This document shows positions 37,065 through 46,219 of a stretch of 64,000 nucleotides of DNA, piece after piece. The notes under the pieces are model-generated. The model was not told the DNA's origin. It did not search any database and saw only the letters and a list, made by a program, of their open reading frames with translations. The stretch covers positions 1 to 64,000 of the forward strand of contig NZ_AJYK02000081.1 of NCBI RefSeq assembly GCF_000286955.2, in the 5' to 3' direction. Source of the DNA: Vibrio rumoiensis 1S-45. Its GTDB lineage: Bacteria > Pseudomonadota > Gammaproteobacteria > Enterobacterales > Vibrionaceae. The position numbers and the translations under genes are program-made. Position 1 is the first letter of the stretch. The number at the start of each line of letters is the position of its first letter.

Positions 37065-38489
37065 ATGAGCAATGAAAACGCCCCAACCTTTTTCTTCTTA
37101 GATTACGAAACTTGGGGTGTCAGTCCAGCGAAAGATCGACCGAGTCAGTTTGCTGGCGTTCGAACGGACATGGACTTCAATATCATTGGCGAACCCTTGG
37201 TTATTTACTGTCAACCACCAAGTGATTACCTGCCTTCACCTGAAGCTGCATTAATCACTGGTATAAAACCACAAAAAGCGGTTAAAGATGGTCTTCCAGA
37301 ACCTGAATTTATTCGTCGTATTCATCACGAGTTATCAACCCCCAATACCATATCGTTAGGATACAATAGCATTCGCTTTGATGATGAAGTCACTCGCTAT
37401 ACGCTTTATCGTAACTTTTACGATCCGTATGCTTGGGCTTATCAAAATGGTAATTCTCGTTGGGACTTACTCGATATTATGCGTACTTGTTATGCCTTGC
37501 GACCTGAAGGGATTCACTGGCCAGAGAATGATGAAGGTTTCCCAAGCTTTAAGCTAGAACATCTCTCCGTAGCTAATGGCATTGAGCATGAGAATGCCCA
37601 CGATGCTATGGCAGATGTTATTGCTACCATTGAATTAGCGAAGAAAATTAAACAAGCGCAGCCTAAACTGTTTAATTACTTATTAAGTATGCGCCACAAA
37701 CGCAAACTCAATGAGTTAATTGATATTGTGAATATGACCCCTTTAGTGCATGTTTCGGGCATGTTTGGCGTGCAATGTTCCAATATTAGTTGGATTGTTC
37801 CTATGGCTTGGCACCCAACAAACAACAATGCTGTCATTACTGTGAATCTTGCAATGGATCCAACACCGTTAATTGAAATGGATGCGGAAGCCTTGCATCA
37901 ACGTTTATACACAAAGCGTGATGAACTTGCACCTGATGAGCTTCCCGTTCCATTAAAACTGGTTCACATTAATAAATGCCCTGTTCTTGCACCGGCAAAA
38001 ACCCTGACCGCCGAGAACGCAGAGCGCATTGGGATTGATCGTAAACAATGTTTAGATAATCTAGCACGCTTAAAATCACACCCAGAGATCAGAGAGAAAC
38101 TCATTACTATCTACAATATCGAGCGTGAATATGCTCAAAATAATAATGTTGATACACAACTGTACAGTAGCTTTTTCTCGCCTGCCGACAAAGCAACCAT
38201 TGATATTATTCGTGAAACAGAGCCTGATAAATTGGGGGCGTTAGATTTATCGGTAAAAGACCACCGTATTGAGCCATTATTATTCCGCTATCGTGCGCGT
38301 CACTTTCCGTGGACTCTCACAGAAACCGAACAGCAAAAATGGCTTGCTCATTGCCGTGAATACTACGAAGGCAACATCGAAGAATATATGTTGAACTTGG
38401 AAAACTTAGCTCATGAGCATGAAAGTGATGCTGCAAAAATTGATGTTTTAAAATCGGTCTATCAGTATGTTGAGTCTTTAGTTTCTTAA
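37065..38489 (+). CDS. sbcB: Exodeoxyribonuclease I
   Basis: ExoI digests single-stranded DNA 3' to 5' in recombination and mismatch repair. The 474-residue protein has the DEDDh exonuclease sites: FLDYETWG (Asp and Glu), the second Asp region in YNSIRFDDEVTRY, and HDAMADVIATIELA with the catalytic His-Asp. The SH3-like and C-terminal ExoI domains follow (PFPxxx-type SFFSPADKATI, RYRARHFPWTL). GGAAGCCC precedes the ATG. It is followed by a terminator. Confidence 0.96.
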   Translation: MSNENAPTFFFLDYETWGVSPAKDRPSQFAGVRTDMDFNIIGEPLVIYCQPPSDYLPSPEAALITGIKPQKAVKDGLPEPEFIRRIHHELSTPNTISLGYNSIRFDDEVTRYTLYRNFYDPYAWAYQNGNSRWDLLDIMRTCYALRPEGIHWPENDEGFPSFKLEHLSVANGIEHENAHDAMADVIATIELAKKIKQAQPKLFNYLLSMRHKRKLNELIDIVNMTPLVHVSGMFGVQCSNISWIVPMAWHPTNNNAVITVNLAMDPTPLIEMDAEALHQRLYTKRDELAPDELPVPLKLVHINKCPVLAPAKTLTAENAERIGIDRKQCLDNLARLKSHPEIREKLITIYNIEREYAQNNNVDTQLYSSFFSPADKATIDIIRETEPDKLGALDLSVKDHRIEPLLFRYRARHFPWTLTETEQQKWLAHCREYYEGNIEEYMLNLENLAHEHESDAAKIDVLKSVYQYVESLVS

Positions 38490-38592
38490 TTTGAGTCTTT
38501 GTTTTCTATAACGTATTTATTCTCTTAAGTATTCTTAGGCAATATGATTAGAACATACCGATTAGAAAACAGGTGTTAAGTAATACTCACTG

Positions 38593-38622
38593 GTGCTCAC
38601 TCTCATCAGAGCACTATTTTTA
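38593..38622 (+). terminator. sbcB terminator
   Basis: GTGCTC and GAGCAC pair across 10 nt, followed by TATTTTTATT, about 100 bp past the sbcB stop. Confidence 0.65.
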
Positions 38623-38648
38623 TTCGTTTTGTTTCCAAGGGGTTTAAC

Positions 38649-39023
38649 TTGCCCAAGAAAATTTTAAATTATGCCCTTTCTTTTGCACTCATCATGATGT
38701 GCTTATGGGCAGGAAATACTATCCAACACTTTTTTTCACTGACCGTTCCGGGCAGTATTTTTGGTATGTTAATTTTATTCGCTCTCTTAGTTTCAGGGCT
38801 GATTAAAGTTGATTGGATCAAACCAGGTGCACAATTCTTCATCCGTTATATGATCGTTTTATTTGTGCCTATCAGCGTTGGCCTAATGGATCACTTCCCT
38901 TTACTGGCTGCTAATGCACTATCTATTTTTGCCAGCAGTGTTGGCGCGACGACTTTAGTACTCGTTTTACTTGCATTAGGATTACAAAAAATCCTAACAG
39001 CTAAGACGAATAAGGAATCCTGA
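38649..39023 (+). CDS. CidA/LrgA family (YohJ) holin-like protein
   Basis: A 124-residue protein with four membrane helices and the family motif VPGSIFGMLILFALL, followed by IRYMIVLFVPISVGLMDHF. It matches E. coli YohJ. CidA/LrgA proteins influence murein hydrolase activity and, with LrgB, uptake of pyruvate in some bacteria. The start is TTG, supported by AAGGGG 6 bp upstream and by the N-terminal match with YohJ. The LrgB-type gene begins 2 bp after the stop. Confidence 0.9.
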   Translation: MPKKILNYALSFALIMMCLWAGNTIQHFFSLTVPGSIFGMLILFALLVSGLIKVDWIKPGAQFFIRYMIVLFVPISVGLMDHFPLLAANALSIFASSVGATTLVLVLLALGLQKILTAKTNKES

Positions 39024-39025
39024 TC

Positions 39026-39712
39026 ATGTGGTTAGCTCTTACCTTTGTAGTCTTTTTTGCTGTCCGTTGGTTTGCCCACAAAGTAAAAAGCCCTTTAGCC
39101 AATCCACTCTTGCTGAGCATTATCATCATTATTCCAATTTTGATGGCGTTAGATGTACCTTATAAAGTGTACTATGCACAAAACGATTGGATGACTTACT
39201 TATTACAACCTGCTGTGGTTGCATTGGCTTATCCGCTTTATGAACAACTTCCTCAAATAAGACAAAATTGGAAAATCATATTTCTTGCGTGCGGTGTGGG
39301 GAGCTGTATGTCGATGCTTTCCGCTGGTTTAATTGCCGTAGCATTGCACACTGATCCCACTTTAGTTGCTAGTCTTATGGGGAAATCAGTCACCACTCCC
39401 ATTGCCATGGAAATTGGTAGTAGTTTAGGTGGAGAACCAGCGATTGCTGCGATATTAGTGTTAATCGTTGGGGTATTTGGTTCGGTATTCGCCTATCCAA
39501 TCTATAGTGCGTTAGGGGTAACACACCCGATTGCAAGAGGATTAACCATGGGTACTGTTTCACATGCACTAGGAACCGCAACTTGCGCAGAAAAAAATGC
39601 TGAAGATGCCGCCTTCAGTTCGTTGGCTTTAGTGACTTGTGGGATCATCACCTCGATACTCGCACCTTTATTCTTTGCATTTTGTTTATGGGTAGGCGGT
39701 ATTATTGGATAA
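39026..39712 (+). CDS. LrgB family (YohK) membrane protein
   Basis: A 228-residue protein with about six to seven helices. Family blocks are LLQPAVVALAYPLYEQLP, LMGKSVTTPIAMEIGSSLGG, IVGVFGSVF and HALGTATCAEKNAEDAAFSSLA. It is the partner of the preceding CidA/LrgA-type protein. The ribosome site AAGGAATCC lies in the 3' end of that gene. The same yohJ-yohK-cdd order is found in E. coli. Confidence 0.93.
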   Translation: MWLALTFVVFFAVRWFAHKVKSPLANPLLLSIIIIIPILMALDVPYKVYYAQNDWMTYLLQPAVVALAYPLYEQLPQIRQNWKIIFLACGVGSCMSMLSAGLIAVALHTDPTLVASLMGKSVTTPIAMEIGSSLGGEPAIAAILVLIVGVFGSVFAYPIYSALGVTHPIARGLTMGTVSHALGTATCAEKNAEDAAFSSLALVTCGIITSILAPLFFAFCLWVGGIIG

Positions 39713-39752
39713 TGTATTTACTAATTAATCATAAATAAGCTTAAACCTTATC

Positions 39753-39777
39753 AAAGGAGCCCTATTCGGCTCCTTTT
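39753..39777 (+). terminator. yohJK terminator
   Basis: A perfect 9-bp stem, AAAGGAGCC / GGCTCCTTT with a 6-nt loop, followed by TT and a short T-rich tail. It separates the pair from cdd. Confidence 0.88.
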
Positions 39778-39944
39778 TGTATTTTAGAAGCTTCAATCAT
39801 TTAAAAGCTACAATGAGGTAGGTAAATCAATATTTTTAGACGCAGATAAAATTTTGCGGCGATGAATGAGTAAAATTATCGGCTGGACCCCATATTTTGA
39901 TCTAAATTTGATTTACAATGCAACTTATACATTTATTACACAAT

Positions 39945-39966
39945 AAACGTGAGAATAGTCACTACT
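39945..39966. promoter_or_regulatory. CRP-like site before cdd
   Basis: CGTGA-N6-TCACT with A-rich flanks matches 8 of the 10 core positions of the CRP consensus. It lies 27 bp before the cdd start codon, close for an activating site. In E. coli cdd is controlled by CRP and CytR. Confidence 0.4.
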
Positions 39967-39993
39967 TTGGCGATAAAATTAAAGAGAACGGAC

Positions 39994-40884
39994 ATGACCA
40001 TTAAAACTGAATCTTGTGTATTTGATCATTTACCAAGTGACATCGCAAAACAATTAAAAGACCTATTAGAAAGTGAGCACTTTACTGGTCACTTCACCGC
40101 CGAGCAATATTCAAACCTTCTTAATAACTCGAATTTATCCGATACTGAGTTGAAATTGGCACTATTGCCTATCGCAGCCTCACGAGCTTACTGCGCTATT
40201 TCTAACTTTCACGTGGGTGCAATTGCAGAAGGCAACTCTGGCTCTGTATATTTCGGCGCTAATATCGAAATTCCGGGCGTCCAATTAGGACAAACGGTTC
40301 ATGCTGAACAATCCGTCATTAGTCATGCATGGATGAAAGGCGAAACCGGGATTAAAAATATCACGATAAACTACACACCATGTGGTCATTGCCGTCAGTT
40401 TATGAATGAATTAAACGGTATAGAACAATTAGCGATTCAGTTACCCAATCGCCCTGCCTATACGTTACAAGACTTATTGCCAGATTCTTTTGGCCCACAA
40501 GATCTTGGGATCAAAGCTCGCCTGATGGACAGCACTAGACATAATTATCAATCTAGCGAAGCCTCATCTTTCATACAACAAGCCATCAAAGCATTAAATA
40601 TAAGCCATGCTCCTTATACCAATAATCACAGTGGTGTCGCACTTATGCTGACAAGCGGTGAAATATTCCAAGGTAGTTACGCAGAAAATGCGGCTTTCAA
40701 CCCAAGCTTACCTCCACTTCAAGTAGCGATTAACCTTTTGTTATTATCTGGTTATTCCTTGGATGACATACAAAGCGCAGTATTAGCTGAAAACTCTAAA
40801 GCCACAATCAGTCACCTTGCGGAAACACAATCCACACTTGAAGCCATCAATCCAGACATCACCGTCACTTATCTTTCCCTATAA
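39994..40884 (+). CDS. cdd: Cytidine deaminase
   Basis: The enzyme deaminates cytidine and deoxycytidine to uridines in pyrimidine salvage. The 296-residue product is the long dimeric type found in E. coli (294): the N-terminal catalytic domain has VHAEQSVISHAW (zinc ligand and catalytic Glu) and YTPCGHCRQFMNEL (two zinc cysteines), and a second, vestigial domain has SGEIFQGSYAENAAFNP. The start MTIKTES follows AGAGAACGGAC. The frame is open 15 codons upstream, through the CRP-like site. Confidence 0.95.
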   Translation: MTIKTESCVFDHLPSDIAKQLKDLLESEHFTGHFTAEQYSNLLNNSNLSDTELKLALLPIAASRAYCAISNFHVGAIAEGNSGSVYFGANIEIPGVQLGQTVHAEQSVISHAWMKGETGIKNITINYTPCGHCRQFMNELNGIEQLAIQLPNRPAYTLQDLLPDSFGPQDLGIKARLMDSTRHNYQSSEASSFIQQAIKALNISHAPYTNNHSGVALMLTSGEIFQGSYAENAAFNPSLPPLQVAINLLLLSGYSLDDIQSAVLAENSKATISHLAETQSTLEAINPDITVTYLSL

Positions 40885-40887
40885 AAC

Positions 40888-40919
40888 ATTGCCCACCATA
40901 ATCATGAGTGGGTAATATT
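40888..40919 (+). terminator. Possible cdd terminator
   Basis: ATTGCCCAC pairs with GTGGGTAAT and a further CAT/ATG pair extends the stem. Only a short ATATTTAA tail follows, so termination strength is uncertain. Confidence 0.5.
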
Positions 40920-40952
40920 TAATCAATTAGAAAAAACTCCTTGTAAATTATT

Positions 40953-40968
40953 GCGCAAACGTTTGCTT
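40953..40968. promoter_or_regulatory. purT: PurR operator of purT
   Basis: GCGCAAACGTTTGCTT matches the PurR box (ACGCAAACGTTTNCNT) with the full central GCAAACGTTTGC palindrome. It lies 54 bp before the purT start, where repression by PurR with hypoxanthine or guanine would be expected. Confidence 0.85.
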
Positions 40969-41021
40969 GGGCGTTAGAATCCCTCCCATCAAAGTCAATT
41001 CGTAACGATGGAAGCCGAGAA

Positions 41022-42197
41022 ATGTTTGGAACCGCAACCACCTCTTCAGCAACAAAAGTATTATTACTAGGCTCAGGCGAGCTTGGAAAAGAAGTTGCCA
41101 TTGAATGTCAGCGACTTGGCTTAGAAGTCATTGCTCTTGATCGTTATGACAATGCACCAGCCATGCAAGTAGCTCATCGTAGCTACACGGTTGATATGTT
41201 AGATGGCGAAGCGATTGAAGCTATCATTGAAAAAGAAAAGCCTGATTACGTCGTTCCTGAAATTGAAGCCATCGCAACGGATAAACTCGTTGAACTAGAA
41301 CAAAAAGGCTTAAATGTCGTTCCAACGGCCAATGCCGCTAAACTCACAATGAACCGTGAGGGTATTCGACGCTTGGCTGCAGAAGAGCTTTCTATAGAGA
41401 CCTCTCCTTACCGATTTTGTGACGCCTTTGAAGAATTCAAGCAAGCTATCGAGTTTGTTTCAATGCCATGTGTAGTCAAACCTATCATGAGCTCTTCAGG
41501 CAAAGGTCAAAGCGTTATTAAAACCGAAGCTGATATTGAAGCTGCATGGCAATACGCACAAGAAGGTGGCCGTGCTGGTGCTGGTCGTGTGATTGTCGAA
41601 GGGTTTGTTGACTTCGATTATGAAATCACATTATTGACTGTACGTGCCGTTGATGGTGTGCATTTCTGCGCCCCTATTGGCCATCGTCAGGAAGATGGCG
41701 ACTATCGTGAGTCATGGCAGCCACAGGTTATGTCAGAGACAGCTCTGCGCTCTGCAGAAGCAATGGCAGAAAAAGTGGTTAATGCACTCGGCGGTTTTGG
41801 TCTATTTGGCGTCGAACTCTTCATCAAAGGCAATAATGTCATCTTTAGTGAAGTTTCACCACGTCCACACGATACTGGAATGGTAACGCTCATTTCTCAA
41901 GAGTTATCAGAATTCGCGCTTCATGTACGTGCCTTTACAGGATTGCCAATCAGCGAGATAGTCCAATACGGCCCATCCGCTTCAGCTGTTGTGCTAGCAG
42001 AAGGAACCTCAACCTCTATGACCTTTAGTGGAATAACGGATGCCCTTTCTCAACCACAAACTCAAGTTCGTTTATTTGGTAAACCGGAGATTGCAGGCCG
42101 TCGTCGCTTAGGTGTTGCACTGACACGTCGAGATTCTATCGATTTGGCCATAAAAGATGCGGTCAATGCGGCTAGCAAAGTGAAAGTAAGTTTTTAA
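41022..42197 (+). CDS. purT: Formate-dependent phosphoribosylglycinamide formyltransferase (GAR transformylase 2)
   Basis: PurT uses formate and ATP to formylate GAR in purine synthesis, independent of folate. The 391-residue ATP-grasp protein matches E. coli PurT along its length: [52 protein letters not shown] (ATP lysines), [24 protein letters not shown] and [16 protein letters not shown]. The promoter carries a PurR box. The gene converges on tpm. Confidence 0.97.
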   Translation: MFGTATTSSATKVLLLGSGELGKEVAIECQRLGLEVIALDRYDNAPAMQVAHRSYTVDMLDGEAIEAIIEKEKPDYVVPEIEAIATDKLVELEQKGLNVVPTANAAKLTMNREGIRRLAAEELSIETSPYRFCDAFEEFKQAIEFVSMPCVVKPIMSSSGKGQSVIKTEADIEAAWQYAQEGGRAGAGRVIVEGFVDFDYEITLLTVRAVDGVHFCAPIGHRQEDGDYRESWQPQVMSETALRSAEAMAEKVVNALGGFGLFGVELFIKGNNVIFSEVSPRPHDTGMVTLISQELSEFALHVRAFTGLPISEIVQYGPSASAVVLAEGTSTSMTFSGITDALSQPQTQVRLFGKPEIAGRRRLGVALTRRDSIDLAIKDAVNAASKVKVSF

Positions 42198-42227
42198 CAT
42201 TCGTCACTATTTCGCTTCTTTAACTTT

Positions 42228-42259
42228 TTAGTTTCTTAGTTTCTTAGTTTCTTAGTTTC
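42228..42259. repeat. Four tandem copies of an 8-bp repeat
   Basis: TTAGTTTC is repeated four times without change, 30 bp after the purT stop. It lies outside any coding frame and is followed directly by an inverted repeat. Confidence 0.9.
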
Positions 42260-42296
42260 CGATTTGGATCGATGAAAACATCACAACCCAAATCGG
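42259..42296. repeat. 9-bp inverted repeat between purT and tpm
   Basis: CCGATTTGG and CCAAATCGG flank a 20-bp loop between converging genes. No clear T run follows on either strand, so a terminator role is unproven. Confidence 0.45.
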
Positions 42297-42304
42297 AGGT
42301 TAAT

Positions 42305-42949
42305 TTAACGTTCAATCAACCATACTTCTTCTGCAAAACGAGAGAGTCCATTTTGAATTTTAGGATGGTTAGCGCTGGCTTCATCACGATTTAAACGTGT
42401 AATCTTCATGCCCGAGAAAAGTTCAGCAATTTCGTTTTCAGGCACACTAAATGGAGGTCCTTGCATTTCACTTTGAACGTAATCTAACCCAATGAGTAGT
42501 ATTTTACCGTTTGAATTTAAGACACTGCGAATGCGTTGAACATATTGCAATCGAATTGCAGGTGGCAAAGCAATCAAAGCCGCACGATCATAAATTAAAT
42601 CGTAAGTTTCAAGTGGTGCTGTAAAGAAATCACCCGCAAAAATAGAGAGCTCATCAAATTGATACAACTCATGTTGACCATTTAAAGAGGCCACCATGGG
42701 TGTGTAAAAATGTTCAGCAAAAAATGAACGAACTGCAATATTGCTCAGTTCAACACCCGTGACGGAAGAATGCTGATTAGCCAACCAAATTAAATCTTCC
42801 GATTTACCACATAAAGGGACTAAAACGGATTGTTCATTGGTTGGCGCAAGTTGCGGCCAAAATTTTGGTAATAATGGGTTCACATCCTCTAAATGAAAGC
42901 CAATACGATTTTCAGCCCAACGGCTATGCCAAAATTCTTGATCTTGCAT
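42305..42949 (-). CDS. tpm: Thiopurine S-methyltransferase
   Basis: A 214-residue SAM-dependent methyltransferase of the TPMT family, which in bacteria is linked to detoxification of thiopurines and to selenium or tellurium methylation. Family blocks are [67 protein letters not shown] and [20 protein letters not shown]. The end WLIER is complete. It converges on purT. The ihfA terminator lies just upstream of its start. Confidence 0.93.
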   Translation of the reverse strand: MQDQEFWHSRWAENRIGFHLEDVNPLLPKFWPQLAPTNEQSVLVPLCGKSEDLIWLANQHSSVTGVELSNIAVRSFFAEHFYTPMVASLNGQHELYQFDELSIFAGDFFTAPLETYDLIYDRAALIALPPAIRLQYVQRIRSVLNSNGKILLIGLDYVQSEMQGPPFSVPENEIAELFSGMKITRLNRDEASANHPKIQNGLSRFAEEVWLIER

Positions 42950-42978
42950 ATTCCAAACCTATATTTAAAAAAGTTAAA

Positions 42979-43002
42979 GAAAAAGGCCACCGTAGTGACC
43001 TT
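42979..43002 (-). terminator. ihfA terminator
   Basis: On the minus strand AAGGTCAC pairs with GTGGCCTT (one G-U) across the 4-nt loop TACG and is followed by TTTC. It lies 25 bp past the ihfA stop. Confidence 0.8.
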
Positions 43003-43026
43003 CTTTAGTTCCAATCTCAGTCTGTG

Positions 43027-43323
43027 TTATTTTTCTATCTTAATATTTTCAACACGAGCTTTAAGTTTCTGACCCGGTCTAAACGTTACAACCCGGCGTG
43101 CAGAAATTGGAATATCTTCACCAGTTTTAGGGTTTCGTCCTGGTCGTTCACTTTTATCTCTAAGATCAAAGTTACCAAAACCAGACAATTTAACCTGTTC
43201 TCCATCCTCTAGAGCTTTACGAATTTCTTCAAAAAACACTTCAACAGTATCCTTGGCATCACGTTTACTGTAACCAAGTTTCTCAAACAGGTTTTCAGCC
43301 AAATCGGCCTTAGTGAGCGCCAT
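43027..43323 (-). CDS. ihfA: Integration host factor subunit alpha
   Basis: IHF bends DNA as an alpha-beta heterodimer and acts in replication, recombination and transcription. The 98-residue protein matches E. coli IhfA (99): [42 protein letters not shown], and the DNA-arm motif [18 protein letters not shown]. The start is preceded by GAGGGATGTTTT. In E. coli ihfA directly follows pheT. Here about 2.9 kb, holding an OppA-type gene and a non-coding stretch, separates them. Confidence 0.96.
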   Translation of the reverse strand: MALTKADLAENLFEKLGYSKRDAKDTVEVFFEEIRKALEDGEQVKLSGFGNFDLRDKSERPGRNPKTGEDIPISARRVVTFRPGQKLKARVENIKIEK

Positions 43324-44208
43324 AAAACATCCCTCATTTATCACCACAGATTATGTGGTATTTATAGCATTAACATAGTCAGCAAGCTTAAAGCTGAATA
43401 TAACCTCGAAAGTGTATGCCAACCTTATGATTTTCGCCAAATTTTTTTAATTACGCATGGTTCTCGTCATTAGTGATAAGTTTCAAATTAAGCTAAAATT
43501 AAGCGGAAATTATATACTTAAAACCACACTTACCGTAATAGTTAGATAATTAACACGACAATAATTAAATTAACAACATTAAATACTAATTGTCATAACC
43601 AGGCGATCAAGATCAAATTCATTAAAAATTCATACTACAGCAAAAAAAATCTTGCTTTTATACCAACTTCACTAATAAAAGCAAATACTTAAATTTAGCA
43701 TTTCACTAACTACTAAAGCAAAATAGTGTGAGTAATCATCGTGAATAAAGTTCCATTTTTATGTTCATAGTCCTATCCGAACATCATGAAACTCGTCTTG
43801 TTTATCCACATGCTCAATATTGAGACTTACCGCTGACAGCTCAAAATTTTCACTATTAAATCATTCACTTCGTTTGATCTTTACTCAGAGCAATAAAATA
43901 ATTAACACGTTAATAAAGTTTGACTAAAAAACTAAAATATTAAATATTCATCATCTAAATAATTAGCCAAGCAATCGGAAGAGACAATTTCCAACCTTAA
44001 CTGGGGAAAGTCCCTTGAGGCCACTTTGCTATAAGACCAACTATTTTATAGCGTTTTTTCAATTGCTTAATTGAGATCTAATTAACAAAAAGTTGAAAGT
44101 CAGATTCGCCTTACAATCTATTCATAAAAAAGCTAAATTATAAATGCTGTAAAAAGACACCTTACGCAAGTCAAGTAAGTGATTGGTTAGCATACCGTCA
44201 ATTATCTC
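43324..44208. other. 885-bp A+T-rich non-coding region
   Basis: No open frame of convincing length or codon use lies here on either strand. The proximal part must hold the ihfA promoter. I see an 8-bp inverted repeat (GCTTTTAT / ATAAAAGC, 43654-43682) and a plus-strand terminator-like hairpin at 44028-44058 that could end a small RNA. Many homopolymeric A/T runs suggest IHF- or H-NS-type binding, but no site is certain. Confidence 0.6.
43955..44058 (+). ncRNA. Possible small RNA in the ihfA-oppA gap
   Basis: A terminator-like hairpin (GCTATAA / TTATAGC, 11-nt loop, then GTTTTTTC) at 44028-44058 stands with no gene upstream on its strand. Before it is a locally GC-rich stretch with the small stem GGG-GAAAGT-CCC (44003-44013). 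TTGACT at about 43920 with an A+T-rich -10 region could be a promoter. The 5' end is a guess and I recognise no known family. Confidence 0.3.
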
Positions 44209-45822
44209 TTATTTTTCAATATATAAGTCCCTAGTGTACCGACGTTCAGAAGCATTATTTTTACTGTACCCTCCTACTTTTGCGTTCTTTAATACGGAAC
44301 GAGTATAAAAATAGACCGGAATCGCAGGCATTTCTTTCACAAAGATTTTTTCTGCTTGTTGATAAAGTTTTGCTCGCTCCACTTCTGTTTTAGCAAATGA
44401 GGCCATTTTCAACGTAGAGTCATAGTCAGGATTGCTCCAACCACCATAATTCAACCCTGTTGAATCAAAGTAAGAAAGGAAAGTGGAGGCTTCATTGTAA
44501 TCGCCAATCCACGCGTATCGTGCAACAGAAAAGTTTTTTGAAGATAAGGTTTGTAAAAAGGTTTTCCATTCTTGGTTTGCAATCACCACCTCTGCACCCA
44601 AGTTCTTTTTCCACATAGAAGCAGCAACAATAGCGAGCTTTTTATGAGCTTCACTGGTGTTATAGTCTAATTCAAACTTAAGTCGATTGTCCTTATCAAA
44701 CCCAGCTGCCTTTAATAAATCTTTGGCTTTTTGGTTACGATCTTTTTGTGACATTTCAGCCCATTCAAGCTTTGGTACTTCAAACCCTGCAACGGCTGGA
44801 GGTGTATTACTATAAGCGGGTAATTGCCCTTGACCTAAAATACGTTCAACCACAACATCTCTATCAATAGAATAAGCCAGCGCCTTACGAACTCTTGGAT
44901 CATCAAACGGCTTTTTATTCATATTAAACAAATAGTAATAGGTTCCTAACGATGGCATCGTTAGCAATTCATCAGGTCGTTCTTTTTTAATCGTTTGATA
45001 AAGTTCAAGTGGAACAACTGAGGTAATATCAATTTCACCAGTGCGGAAACGATTATACTCTGCATTCACATCTGAAATCGGTAGATAAGTAACTTTATTA
45101 ATAACCGTTTCTTTATCATTCCAATAGCGGCTATTACGCTCTAAAACCACCTTTTCATTAATCACCCAATCAGAGAGTTTATATGCCCCACTCACCACAA
45201 TATTTTCAGGTTTTGTCCAAGTTTCTTTATATTGTTTTATTATTTTTTCTGGCAATGCAAACGTGGTTTCATGGGCAAGCATCTTGGTAAAATACGGTAC
45301 TGGTTTGGTCAGCGTAATTTGCAGAGTTTGATCATCTAAAGCTTTAACACCTAAAGTATCTGCTGACTTTTCACCTTTGGTAATTGCATCGGCATTCACA
45401 ATGCTGGCCATTGACACATACCACGAATATGGTGCTCCAGTCTTAGGATCAACAACACGCTGGAAGCTGAACACAAAGTCACTGGCTTTGATCGGATCGC
45501 CATTCGACCACTTTGCATCACGTAAATGAAAAGTATACTGTGTACCATCTTCAGAGATATCCCAGTTTTGAGCCAAGCCTGGAATGACGTTCCCTTGTAA
45601 ATCCTCAGTGACTAGCCCATCAAACATATCGACAATCACTCGTGAACTTGCTGTATCTGAAGACATGCTAGGATCAAGCGTGGGTACTTCATCCATATTT
45701 CCACGCACCAATTCTTGCTTATCCGCTAATTGCACCCCTTCAGGCACTTGTGCGGCAAAGCTGGGCGCGGTAACACACAAACCAATGGCTGTGGCTAATA
45801 GCGTTTTTGTTATTTTTTGCAT
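44209..45822 (-). CDS. Periplasmic oligopeptide-binding protein (OppA/MppA family)
   Basis: A 537-residue family-5 solute-binding protein with signal peptide MQKITKTLLATAIGLCVTAPSFA. Typical blocks are GNMDEVPTLDPSMSSDTAS, PGLAQNWDISEDGTQYTFHLRDAKWSNGDPI, FSFQRVVDPKTG, DDPRVRKALAYSIDRD and FARYAWIGDYNEASTFL-like text. It should deliver peptides to an Opp permease, or murein tripeptide if MppA-like. No oppBCDF genes are adjacent, so it works with a permease encoded elsewhere. AAGGAAATCAG precedes the ATG. It interrupts the pheT-ihfA order known from E. coli. Confidence 0.92.
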   Translation of the reverse strand: MQKITKTLLATAIGLCVTAPSFAAQVPEGVQLADKQELVRGNMDEVPTLDPSMSSDTASSRVIVDMFDGLVTEDLQGNVIPGLAQNWDISEDGTQYTFHLRDAKWSNGDPIKASDFVFSFQRVVDPKTGAPYSWYVSMASIVNADAITKGEKSADTLGVKALDDQTLQITLTKPVPYFTKMLAHETTFALPEKIIKQYKETWTKPENIVVSGAYKLSDWVINEKVVLERNSRYWNDKETVINKVTYLPISDVNAEYNRFRTGEIDITSVVPLELYQTIKKERPDELLTMPSLGTYYYLFNMNKKPFDDPRVRKALAYSIDRDVVVERILGQGQLPAYSNTPPAVAGFEVPKLEWAEMSQKDRNQKAKDLLKAAGFDKDNRLKFELDYNTSEAHKKLAIVAASMWKKNLGAEVVIANQEWKTFLQTLSSKNFSVARYAWIGDYNEASTFLSYFDSTGLNYGGWSNPDYDSTLKMASFAKTEVERAKLYQQAEKIFVKEMPAIPVYFYTRSVLKNAKVGGYSKNNASERRYTRDLYIEK

Positions 45823-46092
45823 CTGATTTCCTTATTATATTTTAAGCTCATACTTAGCACTTTCTTAAGTACAGCAAAATCACATTACCCTCTCGACTCT
45901 TCGTTCGATGAACAGCAATGCTGACAGTTGTTCAACTTCCTAATGAAAACTGCGGTCACTTTATATCTTTTTTTAATTCAAGTAACTGAGATATATGTTA
46001 CATAATTGTTAACAAAGAACTTTCAGTTTTATTACTTATTTCTAAATTGTCGTTCTGTTCCAATTAATGGTCGCAACTTCTTAACGCATACA
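45823..46092. other. Leader and promoter region of the OppA-type gene
   Basis: This stretch has no convincing gene. The minus-strand leader can fold through TGAACA / TGTTCA (about 45918-45943). Further upstream is the dyad TGTTA-N9-TAACA (45996-46014), a possible operator. A plus-strand frame of 110 codons at 46006-46338 crosses the pheT terminator and enters pheT, and I do not accept it as a gene. Confidence 0.45.
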
Positions 46093-46128
46093 ATAAAAAA
46101 CCCGCTTTTGTCGAAACAAAAGCGGGTT
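46093..46128 (-). terminator. pheST terminator
   Basis: On the minus strand a perfect 13-bp stem (AACCCGCTTTTGT and complement) with a TTCG tetraloop is followed by TTTTATTG. It lies about 90 bp past the pheT stop. Confidence 0.94.
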
Positions 46129-46219
46129 CGATGTAACCAAGATTTATGTAACTATCCAGTTATCGTATTTACTCAGATAAATCGGATAGCAAAACCAATC
46201 ATCTCAATTTATATACAAG

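Noticed and set aside
46093-46128. GGTTCGA-like string suggesting a tRNA T-loop
   Set aside because: It belongs to the perfect terminator stem of pheST. No acceptor, D or anticodon arm can be formed around it.
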